DNA from: Neostapfia colusana
Taxonomy: Eukaryota > Streptophyta > Magnoliopsida > Poales > Poaceae
NCBI GenBank assembly: GCA_030760725.1
Contig: JASWHV010000005.1
Coordinates: forward strand, 26,793,241 to 26,857,240
Reading direction: 5' to 3'
Length of the DNA stretch: 64,000 nucleotides
Position 1 is the first letter of the stretch, and every line of letters starts with the position of its first letter. The translations under genes were made by a program, and so were the position numbers. The notes below the pieces were generated by a model, which was not told where the DNA came from, ran no database searches, and saw only the letters and a program-made list of their open reading frames with translations. Of the stretch, positions 53,123 through 63,371 are shown piece by piece.

Positions 53123-54576
53123 AGGACAGTCAACCGGATGTGTCGCTGTCGCGCACGCCAATGGTTGACGGGCAGACGGCAGACTCCTGCTCCACCAGGC
53201 TCCCATCGGTGGACCTGAGGTCGGAGTTGGAGCGACGTCACCTGGGCGAGGATGCCCGTGTGACCATCGAGCTACGGCGAGAAAGGCGTCGCAACCACGA
53301 GGTCGGCGACAGCATGTCGACCGCCTCGACCCAGCCTGGGCTGCAGACGTTCGCCACACGATCTCTGCCCCAGGCATACGCCACGCAGCATATGCAGCAG
53401 CCATATGCCCTGCAAATGGCGCCCCCGGTCTATGGTGCACCTTTGCCCATACCGGGGTTCACCGTGCCCACAGTGGACCAAGCGTTCGCGGCACCGAGAC
53501 CTGCAGCAACAGGAGCGGGGTGTGCAGCCTTGGTGCCGCACCTTCGCTTCTCAAAGTAGCCGCGCAAGTTCCGGCCACACCTGCCAGAGAAGTACGACAG
53601 CAGCGTCAACCCGGCGGAGTTCCTCCAGATCTACTCCACCGCCATCCTTTCTGCAGGAGGGGATGAGGCCGTCATGGCCAACTACTTCCCCGTCGCCTTG
53701 ACTAGCCCAGCACGGTCTTGCCTCATGAACCTCCCCCAGGGTTCCATACCTCCTGGGGAGAGCTCTGCCGACAGTTCACCGCCAACTTCGGCAGCTCCTA
53801 CACCCGTCGCGGCATGGAGCTTGACCTCCACGCCATCCGACAACAACCTGGAGAGTCGCTGTGCTCCTTCATCCAGCGGTTCTCCCAGGTATGGAACACC
53901 ATCCCCCATATCCAAAATGCTTCTGTGGTGGTGGCGTTCCGACAGGGTGTAAGAGACAAGAAGATGCTCGAGAAGCTCGCCACCAGAGAGGTGCGCGACG
54001 TCTCAGAGCTCTTCAGCCTTGCGGACAAGTGCGCCAGAGTGGCGGAAGGGCGTAACTGGCACTCATAGCCAGCCTCCGAAGCCGCGTTGCTGCTGCTGCA
54101 GCGCCCACCGGAGCTCGGGGGACATGCCCCAACACGAGGCCGCGACAGTCACCAGCCCAAGGCGGTGACCACAGCGAGCCGTGCCCCGTGCACAACACCA
54201 GCAGCCATACTGCTGCTGAGTGCCGGGAGATCTAGAAGCTTGCGGAACGCTTACGCAAGGGGAAGCAACCGCGTGCGGACGCCCCTCCCTTCCGTCAGAG
54301 GGAGGGCAAGCAGAAGGTCGACCCCGGGACAACGTCGACCAACAGATGGAGTTCCAGGAGCCCCAGCGCGCCGTAAAGGCGGTGCACAACCACGAGGGCT
54401 CCAGCTCCAGTGACGACGAGCGCCGGAAGGCGCTCTACGTCATCTACGGCCGGTCCTCAACCTCTGCACCCCAAGTGCAGCCCCACAACGAGGACGACGT
54501 CCCCCTGAATGTCGTCCAGGTCAGCGCCGAAGCTGCCCAGACCACCCGGATTGCCGGCGGCCTGGACAGCAAATAG
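53123..54576 (+). pseudogene. Gag of element S, protease deleted
   Basis: Pieces in changing frames: LERRHLGEDARVTIELRRERR, KFRPHLPEKYDS, NYFPVALTSPARS, SFIQRFSQVWNTIP, and a knuckle remnant. A stop replaces the residue before PRKFRPH (53557-53559), and further shifts occur near 53750 and 54070. After YVIYGRSS the text jumps to VQPHNEDDVP and the normal end GGLDSK; the protease section present in A (about 500 bp) is missing. Confidence 0.75.
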
Positions 54577-55669
54577 GAAGGCGCGCTCATCACCTTCCTC
54601 CGGCACAACGTCGACGTGTTTGCATGGCAACCGTCACAGATGTCAGGGATCCCTAGGGAGGTGATCGAGCACCATCTGAAGATCTTCCCCGACACCCGGC
54701 CAATACAACAGAAGCCTCGGATGCAGTCCATCGAGCGGCAGAACTTCATCCATGAAGTTATCAAGAAGCTGCTGGACGCTGGCTTCATACGGGAAGTCCA
54801 CCACCCTGGTGGTTGTCGAACCCTGTTGTCGTCCCGAAGGTCAGCGGGAACCTCCGGATGTGCATCGACTACACCAGTCTCAATAAGGCATGTCCCAAAG
54901 ATCCATTCCCTCTCCCTAGAATAGATCAAATAGTAGACTCTACATCAGACTGTGATATGTTATGCTTCCTAGACGCCTACTCAGGCTTCCACCAAATTCC
55001 CATCTCTACAGAAGATGAAGAACATACCGCATTATCACTGTAGACGGCCTGTATTGTTATGTCTCCATGCCTTATGGTCTAAAAAATGCTCTCCCTACCT
55101 TCGTACGTGCCATGCACAAAACCTTTGGAGAGTTAATAAGAGACTTAGTTGAGGTGTATGTCGATGACATCGTTGTCAAAGTCAGATAGAGCACATCCTT
55201 GTTAGACAACCTAGCTCTAGTCTTTGATAAGCTGCGCTCCACGCGCACAAAGCTGAACCCAGACAAGTGTGTGTTCGGCATATCCTCTAGGAAGCTCCAA
55301 GGATTCCTGGTCTCACACCGAGGGATCAAAGCTGACCCAGAGAAGATCAAGGCCATCGAGCTGATGCGGCCCCCGGCCCACATCAAAGATGTCCAGAAGC
55401 TCATGGGATGCCTAGCTGCGCTGAGTCGGTTCATACCGAGGCTAGCGGAGCAGGCCCTTCCCTTCTTAAAGCTCATGTGCAAATCCGGTCCATTTGCTTG
55501 GACCGACGAAGCAGAAGAAGCATTCCAGGAGTTGAAGCAGCTCCTGACGACCCTACCCATCATGGTAGCCCCAGAGCCCGGAGAGCACCTGCTGCTCTAC
55601 ATCGCGGCAACAACAGAGGTGGTGAGCATGGTCCTCGTCGCAGAGCGACCGGACCCCTCATCACCGTGA
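54577..55669 (+). pseudogene. Reverse transcriptase of element S
   Basis: The blocks PREVIEHHLKIFPDTRP, MCIDYTSLNKACPKDPFPLPRI-type sequence, LDAYSGFHQIP, MPYGLKNALPTFVRAM and an intact YVDDIVVK box (about 55160-55180) are visible, then LVSHRGIKADPEKIKAI and LMGCLAALSRFIPRLAE. It is broken by frameshifts near 54800 and 55030 and a TAG just after the YVDD box. It is more complete than the copy in A. Confidence 0.8.
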
Positions 55670-55739
55670 CCAGCTCCAGCAGCTGAAGTCAAGCATCAAG
55701 GCTGCCCGGGCCCCATGGGAGGCCCCGACAGCCGGGAGG

Positions 55740-55925
55740 TCTCGGAAGCCCAAGACAACCTCCCGACGCTCCAAGACGACCTCCCGGAGGTCCAAGGGGA
55801 CCTCCCGGAGGTCCAAGGCGGCTTCCCGGAGGTCCAAGGGGACCTCACGGAGGTCCAGCAAGACCTCCCGGTGGTTCAAGACGACCTCCCAGAGGTCCAA
55901 GATGACCAAGAAGCCTCCAGGTCCC
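55740..55925 (+). repeat. Tandem repeat encoding DLPEVQ heptads (element S)
   Basis: About eight units of 21 bp built on cctcccggaggtccaag. Each is nearly self-complementary and encodes (D/N)LPEVQ(G/D). It lies between reverse transcriptase and RNase H in the pol frame, in the same place as in A. Confidence 0.85.
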
Positions 55926-56019
55926 AGCCCCCGGAGGATGCCCAGTGCCTGTCTTCCTCCTGTCGGCCTGAGCCAATGGAGGAAGACACCCCGAGTCCCC
56001 CAGAAAGGACTCGAACCAT

Positions 56020-56940
56020 CTAGAGGCCCATCTACTATATCAGCGAAGCCCTCCATGATGGCAAGACAAAGGTACCTGGAGGTCCATAAGCTGTTGTATG
56101 CAGTGCTCGTAGCGTCCAGGAAGCTCTGGCACTACTTCCAAGCCCACCGGATCTCGGTGGTCACCTCCTTCCCGCTGAAGACCATCCTTCACAGCCCCAA
56201 CGCGACCGGCAACGTCGCTAAGTGGGCAGAGGAGTTGGCGGAGTTCGAGCTGGACTTCCTACCTCGACACACAGTCAAGAGCCAAGCACTGGCTGACTTC
56301 GTGGCCGAGTGGACGCCATCGACAACCAACCCAGGAGGCCCCGAAGAAGGTGAACCGGAGCCCCGAGCTCCGGTCTTCACCGAGCCCCACTGGACGCTCT
56401 TCTTCAACGGCTCCTCGTGAAAGCAGGGGGCCGGTGCCGGCATACTGCTTCTCAAGCCATCGGGGGAGCAGTTCGGATACATGGTGCGCCTCAATTTCAA
56501 GGTAACCAACAACATGGCGGAGTATGAATCCCTCATCTTCGGCCTGAAGACGGCGCTGTCTCTCGGCGCTCGCCAGTTGTTGGCAAAGGGCGACTCCCAG
56601 CTAGTCATCAAGCAAGTCAAGGGTGAATGCTCCTGCAACGACCCGCAACTAGCTGCTTATCTGCTCTATGTGCATATGCTGGAGAAAGACTTCCTCGCCT
56701 TGGACCTGTGCCATGTACCACGCGCCGACAACGCCGCGGCCGACGACCTCTCAACAAAGGCCTCCACCGGAGCCCCGGCGCTTGAAGGAGTCTTTGAGAG
56801 GACGTTGCTGCGGCCCACAGCCCAGCCTGCCGAGCCGGGCGTAGGGGGCGGGACCAGCACCTCGAAGCTGGCGGTCCCGGCGGCCATGCAACCATGGACG
56901 CCGCCAAGGATCGTAAGCGACACTGCGGACTCCATGCTAC
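56020..56940 (+). pseudogene. RNase H and archaeal-type RNase H of element S
   Basis: The first part (YLEVHKLLYAVLVASRKLWHYF, FPLKTILHSPNATG) is the end of the standard RNase H. The second (WTLFFNGSS, stop TGA 56418-56420, then KQGAGAGILLLKPSGEQ, NNMAEYESLIFGLKTAL, LAKGDSQLVIKQVKGE) is the archaeal-type RNase H typical of Tat. The first catalytic Asp is Asn (FNGS), as in A. Confidence 0.75.
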
Positions 56941-58202
56941 CCAGCGCTCAAGATCCAGAAGCTCAAGTCATACCCGATGCATGGATCACGGAGATCCGGG
57001 ACTACATCATTCCTGATGAACGTGTATCCGCTGAATGGATCATGCGCATGGATAAAAGATACTCGCTTTTAGAAGGGGATCTCTACCGGCGTGGCGTCAA
57101 CCACGTCCTATTGCGGTGCATAACCCAGGAAGAAGGCTGCGACTTGCTCGCTGAGATCCATGGAGGCGATGTGGGAGTCATGCTTCCTCATGCACGCTCA
57201 TCAGTAAAGCCTTCCGGCATGGCTTCTACTGGCCGACAGCACTCTAGGATGCCGTCAAGCTGGTCAAGAAATGCAAGGCGTGCCAGTTTCATGCCAAGCA
57301 GATCCACACACCGGCTCAGACGCTACAGATGATCCCGCCCTCGTGGCCGTTTGCGGTATGGGGGTTGGACATCCTGGGGTCATTCCCCAAAGCCATGGGG
57401 GGATTCTGGTACCTCTACATCGCCATCGACAAGTTCACTAAGTAGCCGGAAGCGACACCCGTCATCACCATCAACAAGCAATCCGCGGTCAAGTTCATCA
57501 AGTAGATGGTCTGCAGGTTCGGGGTCCCGAACAGAATCATCACCGACAACGGGACCCAGTTCACTAGCGCAGCGTTCCAAGACTACTGCGAAGACCTTGG
57601 CATCCAGGTGTGCTATGCCTCTGTTGCTCATCCAAAAAGCAACGGGCAAGTTGAGAGGGCCAACGCCAAAATCCTTCAGGGCCTCAAGACTCGCACCTAT
57701 CCAGCTTGAAGAAGCATGGCGCCAAGTGGGTGGATGAGCTTCCGAGCACACTTGCGCTAACCGGACATCCCAGAGCCGGGCCACCGGGGAGATACCCTTC
57801 ATCATGGTGTACGGGGCCCAAGCCGTTCTCCCCCCAGAGATCACCATAGGGTCTCCCCGCGTCCGAGCTTACGATGAAGCCGCGCAGGACCAGCTCCGTC
57901 GAGAAGACATCGACCTCGTCGACGAGGCTCGATTACAAGAAACGCTCTGCAACGCACGGTACCTGCAGGCGCTCCGGCGCTACCACCAAAGGACAGTGCG
58001 TGTCCGGGAGCTCAAAGAAGGCAACCTGGTGCTGCGGCGCATACTTTCTCACGAAGGGACCAACAAACTCTCCCCCAGCTGGGAAGGTCCCTTCCAAGTC
58101 ACGAAAGTTTGCCGCCCCGGGTGCGTACGCCTTTCCACCGAGGATGGGGATCTGCTCCTGAACCCTTGGAACATAGAACACCTCCGTAAGTTCTATCCCT
58201 AG
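56941..58202 (+). pseudogene. Integrase of element S
   Basis: N-terminal part DAWITEIRDYIIPDERV, LEGDLYRRGVNHVLL and a zinc finger broken by a shift near 57180. The catalytic residues are preserved in pieces: Asp in LDILGSFPK (57368), Asp in ITDNGTQF (57544) and Glu in QVERANAK (57653). Stops lie at about 57443 and 57503, and shifts near 57370 and 57700. The C-terminal 132 codons (MVYGAQAVLPPEIT to NIEHLRKFYP, 57804-58202) are open. No chromodomain is present, as expected for Tat. Confidence 0.8.
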
Positions 58203-59665
58203 AGCAGTAGTAGGACAGGTCTTTTTCTTTCTGTAATAGATCCCATAGAGTCCAGGAACAGTGCTCGGAGCAACTAAGCCCTAGGGGACGGTCCAGGACT
58301 ACGTCCAGCTTGGCCTGGTTCCGACCCTAAGCGCGTAGGATCTTGCTTCCCCTCATAACGGGGCGGGTCGTTGCCTCCATGTATAGCCTGTCTTCCTCCT
58401 ATGGGTATTTATATGGAAAGAATCATGTCCTACCACGCTCTTACTTATGTGTTCATTTAAATTACGCATTAATTTTTATGATCACGCCTCTATGTCAAAC
58501 ATAGTGTATGCTCATCGTACACTTAGCTCTCCCCTCCCACTCTCATCCCTAGTCGGCATTTGCTATCCTGACTGAAGGCGGTTGCGCTTGAGGTACCTGC
58601 CGATGGCTAGGGGGCCTCTTGGACCTCCCCCGCTCAGGTGTTGCGATGCCAGTTGGTCACCTCCAGGAAAACCTGCGTTGTGCATGGGGGGTCCAGGGTG
58701 CGTAGCCTGCTTTGCCTGGTTCCGAGACAAAGCGTGCGCACCCTGCCCTTCAGAGGTCCAGGGGAGTACAGCCTGCTTTGCCTGTTTCCGACCCAAAGCG
58801 TGTGCACTCTGCCTCCCCAGCGTTACGGTCCAGTACTAGGGGCCGGACGGTCGTACCCTGACCTCGGAGGGAGCCGGACCTCCGGTGCCGGGCGCATTGA
58901 ATTGCCCAAGCCCCGTATACCGGTCGAGGACCGTAAGCAAAATAAGACTAAGAGACAGGGAAGGGAGAGCCCCTGAGGAGAATTACGGTTCCCCTACTTG
59001 TGTGCAGGACCTCTCGGCCTTAGCTCCCCCGCAGGAATGTGGTAGGTGCGCCCAAACAACTGGCCACACCTACCAGGAGGCCACTAAGGGGACTGCACAA
59101 GGAAGGACCAGAGTTCCCGACTACTCCAACACAAGACTGGAGGAGCCGGACCACGCCCCCTCCGCAGGGGCGGGCTCCGAAGGCCCCACGTGTCTGGCAG
59201 GGCCGGAGCTCCCCTCTCCTCAGAGGATAGCCCCAGGGCCGCCACGTGGCTGGTAGAGCCGGACCTCCCCCCTCTGCAGGAGAGAGCTCGAAGGCTCCAT
59301 GTGTCAAGCAGGACCGGGCCCCCCCTCTCCTCAGAAGAGAGCTCCGGGCCCGCCACGTGGCCAGCAAGGCAGGACCTCCCCCCGTCCTCAAGGGGTGAGC
59401 TCCGAAGACCCCTTGGGTCCTTATGTCAGCAAGGACCCAAGGAAGGTGTCTGTGCAAGCTTCGAGATCGGTAGAGACCACCCGGAGCCCTTGCGGAGCTA
59501 AGGGCTCGGGCAGGCCAAGCCAAGAATAAGCTAAAAGTGCAAGACACACAAATACAGAAGTCTGTTCATTCATCAAAGCTCCAAGAGCTGGACTACAGAC
59601 TCAAAAAAAATATATACAAGCCCTTTGGCTACAAGGGCGGATGCCTAGGAGTCCCCGAACTCCCA
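58203..59665 (+). other. Spacer of S between pol and accessory gene, with repeats
   Basis: No coding frame is supported. At about 58700-58815 a 65-bp unit (tgctttgcctggttccgagac...) occurs twice. At 59140-59400 there is an array of CACGTG/GAGCTC units like those of the LTRs. The end of the accessory gene follows. Confidence 0.65.
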
Positions 59666-61135
59666 CTAGAACCTAGAGGCGACAAGGGCGGCGACGTCTC
59701 CGACTCCGGCCCTGGTGACCTCCTTCTGCTCGGTGACGGGGCCCCAGACCACCAGCTCCAGAGAGACAGAGGAGTCCCAGCTCTGGAAGCACGTCAGCAC
59801 GTGCATGGTGACCTCCTTCGCCAAGCTCCGCCCCTCCGTCTCTAGCTCGTCGGCGATCACAGCCTCAAGCCTATCCAGCTTGGCACCGATGGACTCGAGC
59901 GTCGGGATCGCCTCGACCACGTCCTGAGCCGGAGCCCCCGTTCTCATGGGGCTGAAGCCAAGAGGCACCGGAGCGGACTCCACCTGGCCAACGAAGTCCC
60001 AGACTGCTCAGGCCTCGACGGTCCGGGAAGTGCGGAGCCCCTCCACCTCTAGGCGAGCCGCAGCAGAGCACCAAGACCCTCCTCGGCGAACCTCCTTTCC
60101 TTCGCCACCAGGTCCTTCTCCCGGAACTGGAGGTCCTGGGTGAGTCGCTCCAGCTCTGACGCTCGAAAGTCAGCGGCCAGCTCCCGGTCTTGTGCCGCCT
60201 GGCGATCCCAGGCGACGTGCTCCTCCCTCACGTCCAAAGATGCCTCCTGAAGCTCCAGCTCTTCGGCCCGGTCCTTCAGGTCGCCCTCTCCAGCATCCAG
60301 CTGCTCGGCGACCTTCTTCTCCTGAGTTGTCACGGCGTGCTCCCGATCTACAACGGCGCACTCGCGGCACGCCAGCTGCAGCCGCAGCTCCTCATTCGCG
60401 TCGGAGCGGGCCCGAACACTGGCGTAGGCCTCGCGGGACTCCCGCAAGAGCCGCCGGGTTTCAGCATCCAGGCGCTCGATGGCTCTCCTCTGCAACTCGA
60501 GGAGCTCCTCCTCGACATCGAGCCTCTCCCGCCTCGGGTCGAGCTCCACCTCGACCTCCCGAGTCCGCTGCTTCAAGAGTCGCCCCAAGCTGAGGAGGCG
60601 GTCTCTCTCATCCGCTAAGGCCTCCTGCTCATGCTCGAGCACAGCCTGGACCTGCCGGACGCTGGACTGGGCCTGCTCCATGGCGTCCGACAGGGGCAGC
60701 GGGGAGGCAGAAGCCGGAGCCATGCCACATACCTCCTCCATGACATCGTCTGAAGGAGGAGATGTCGGCATCTCGGCAACCAGGATGAAGCACCGGTCAG
60801 GAGGAGACGGCGCCGAGGCGGGGCCGGGCCCAACGCGCCCCTGCTCGCCGCCCACCGGGAGACCTGCATCAGCTCCTCCCGCTTCAGCACTTGGAGGATG
60901 GATGCTGCCAGCCGGCTCCGCCAAGTCTTCGACAGCCGCCGGCTCCCGAGCTGGCGAAGGAGGAGTGGGCGCTGCCACCGTTGCAGGAGCTTGTCCCGCC
61001 GGACCACAACCAGGAGGCACCCGGACCTGCTCGGGGGCCGGTGAAGCTGCCGCGGTGTCCTGACGCTGTGGCGCTGGGCCCCTGCCAACCGGAGGAGACC
61101 AAGGAACAGATGCATCCACGGCAGCTGAAGGATCC
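59666..61135 (-). pseudogene. Accessory protein (aORF) of S, exon 2
   Basis: Minus strand from the splice acceptor (61135) DPSAAVDASVPWSPPVG, a Pro/Ala-rich part, then a long coiled coil rich in RLLRESREAYASVRARS-like heptads. A frameshift near 60010 precedes the tail MESAPVPLGFSP and ESIGAKLDRLEAV; the stop is at about 59666. It is diverged from H and A but clearly the same gene. Exon 1 lies beyond element F and outside the window. Confidence 0.7.
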
Positions 61136-61193
61136 CTGCAAGCACAGGGAGCTCTCAACACAAGAGAAAAAGTACGCAAAGTACTAAGACCCG
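61136..61193 (-). other. Partial intron of the S accessory gene, cut by F
   Basis: Minus strand ends with a T-rich tract and GTGCTTGCAG before GGATCCTTC, matching the acceptor of H and A. 58 bp remain; the donor is displaced by F. Confidence 0.65.
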
Positions 61194-62342
61194 TGTCGAA
61201 GTGTGTAGCCGACACTTCCCCCATGAGAAGCTTGACACAGGGATTTTTACGTGATTCAGGCCGCCGGAGCGTAATACCCTACGTCCACGGTGAGCTGAGT
61301 TGCTTGTTGTATTGCTTGTTGCTCAGAACCGGAGTCCTGAGCTTGAGGATGGCCTAAGTGCTCGGATGCTGGAGCGTAAGTGTGCAAAGAGTCGAACCCT
61401 ACGGGAGAGTGGGTCAAATGTCGAACCCTTGCTAACGTTGCCTACCCGAGCCTTTATTAGTCCAAGGCTCGGGTGGCTTACAAGGTGGGCCCGGGACCCG
61501 ATAGGTGGTCCCGGGGAGATTGCCTGCCATCTACCGTATCCGCAGTTACGCCGGTAGTTGTCTATGGCGAGGGCTTCCGAGTTTTCGTTCTGCCGCCCTG
61601 CCCATCCCGCAAGCTAGTCATAGTGGTTGGCAGTGGCGGCAGGGAATGTCTTGTCGCTGTGTTTATTGGCGGGCAGGCTCTGACACGGCGCGCCAGTCTT
61701 CACTGCGATGTGGTTGGGCGCAACGGCACCTGACAGAGGCGTGCTCCGCATCTCCGCGCCATGGGAAGGCGCGGGTCTTGAATTCCTTGTACGGGCAAGG
61801 TATGGCGCGTCTTTACTTCTGCCGCCTACCGCGCGGGGGCAGGTAGCGCTGCTCTGCTGGCCACGTGCCGGGCCCGGAGCTTTCCTCTGAGGAGATGGAG
61901 GTCCGGCCCCGCGGGACACGTGGAGCCTTTGGAGCTCTCCCCGCTGAGGGGGGAGGTCCGGCTCTGCTGACCACGTGGCGGGCCCGGAGCTCTCCTCTGA
62001 GGAGAGGGAGCTCCGGCACCGCTAGACACGTGGAGCCTTCAGAGCTCTCCCCACGGAGGGGAGAGGTCCGGCTCTGCTCGCCACGTGGCGGGCCCGGAGC
62101 TCTCCTCTGAGGAGAGGGAGGTCCGACCCCGCTGGACACGTGGAGCCTCCGGAGCTCTCCCCGCAGAGGGGGGAGGTCCGGCTCAGTTGGCCACATGGTG
62201 GGCCCGGAGCTTACCTCTGACGAGAGGGTTGTCCGGGCCCGCTGGACACATGGCGCCTTTGGAGCTCTCCATGCAGAGAAGGGCGAGGTCCTTAGGCAGT
62301 TTCCCCTGTGCGCGGGGGTACCCCATATTGGGGGTACCGACA
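61194..62342 (-). repeat. 3' LTR of element F
   Basis: 1,149 bp, the longest Tat LTR here. The extra length comes from its U3 array, which has eight CACGTG-type units (61860-62260) against five or six elsewhere. Starts TGTCGAAGTG and ends ggtaccgaca on the plus strand. Confidence 0.9.
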
Positions 62343-62837
62343 GTGGCCCCCGGGCCCATCTCGGCGGAGATAGCGAGCCCGAGGTGGGGCCCCCGTCTCT
62401 TCCACTCCGCGCACCTTCTCGAAGACCCGCATTGACCGTTGCCGGAGCATGAACAGTCGCGGGATCATGGGAGTGTGTGCCCCACTTGATGGCTGCTTTT
62501 ACTACGGCAGTTCCCAAGGCTGCTACTTCTGCACGTCGCAGCGCCTTTTCGGGAACCGCCGAAGCGTCTTGCCGGCTCGTCTCCTTGGGAGACTGACTTC
62601 TTGGCCTACCGCTTTAGCTGGATGGCTTGGGTCCACTTGTCATCGACGCTTGGTCTTGGAGCTGAAGCGGTTGTCCAAGCGGCGTATTCGAAGAGTTTCG
62701 AATCGCTTTGAATCGCGCCTGGGAAGTTGAAAAGGGGATCTCACCTGCATCGCGGCTTCCCTTCGCACTTCCCAGTGCTTGCATCTTCCTTGAGCTCTTG
62801 CGCCCTTGTCTTCCCTGTCTTTGAGTTTCCATCTGCC
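62343..62837 (+). other. Spacer of F with polypurine tract and leader of the accessory gene
   Basis: No coding frame is supported. The reversed polypurine tract tggcccccgggcccatctc follows the LTR. Confidence 0.55.
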
Positions 62838-63292
62838 ATGGCCTTCAACTTGCCTCCGGAGAAGAAACACGCCCGGTCTCCTCCGGCGGCGGCGTTTGCA
62901 GCAAGTTAGGGATCCAGGGCGCCTGCACGTCCTGCTTCTGGAGATGGTATCTCGTCCGGTGGTGACTCCAAGAGGCCTCGGGCTCATCATCCCGATGGGA
63001 CTCCACTCGAGCGGGGACGGACTGAAGGTCCCCGGGCGTCGCGTCCTCCTTCCTCAGGAGGTGGAGCTTCGAGGGCGAGTGCTGGTGCGACGATGCCCAG
63101 GGGCGAGTCAAGAATTCAGGCACCCCAGCCCTCGGGAGCCGGATCGGCATCTAGGGGTGCTTCAGAAGCATCCCCTACTCCGCCAGTCCGGGCGACTGCG
63201 GGGCAGCCCTCGGCGGTGATGGCAGGCTCTAGTGGACCTACCCCGGCTCGGAAGCCGGGGTTCTGAGCCCGTTGGAGCGCTCGTGTACCTCG
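62838..63292 (+). pseudogene. Accessory protein (aORF) of F, exon 1, short form
   Basis: ATG 62838 gives MAFNLPPEKKHARSPPAA. Stops at 62907-62909 (TAG for an expected Gln) and 63264-63266 (TGA before ARWSARV) interrupt an otherwise continuous Ser/Pro/Gly-rich frame. No PF04195-like domain. The donor ACCTCG|GTAAGT closes the exon. Confidence 0.7.
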
Positions 63293-63371
63293 GTAAGTGT
63301 CGCCCTTACCGGGTTCCAGAGCCTATATCCTTTGCTTCTTTTATTAACTCGGGAGCCTCCCATGTTCGCAG
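63293..63371 (+). other. 79-bp intron in the F accessory gene
   Basis: GTAAGTGTCG to a pyrimidine-containing tract and TTCGCAG before GGACCCC. Same position and phase as in H and A; the frame continues as RDPSSAGNVSVSRPSPT. Confidence 0.75.

Larger units (their letters stand above)
53123..61193 (+). mobile_element. Element S continued: Tat-lineage internal region
   Basis: Starts in mid gag, about 265 bp downstream of where S was cut at 30101, so it is most simply the right part of S with a small deletion at the C junction. Order: gag without protease, RT, heptad repeat, RNase H, integrase, spacer with G-box array, antisense accessory gene. Element F interrupts it at 61194. It has many stops and shifts. 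That it is S and not a separate element is an inference. Confidence 0.75.

Noticed and set aside
61136..61224. Start of the S accessory protein read from inside the F LTR
   Set aside because: The apparent N-terminus is reverse LTR sequence of F plus intron; the real exon 1 is displaced.
61860..62260. Regularly spaced repeats resembling a CRISPR array
   Set aside because: The units diverge, are adjacent rather than separated by unique spacers, and sit in the U3 of a plant retrotransposon LTR.
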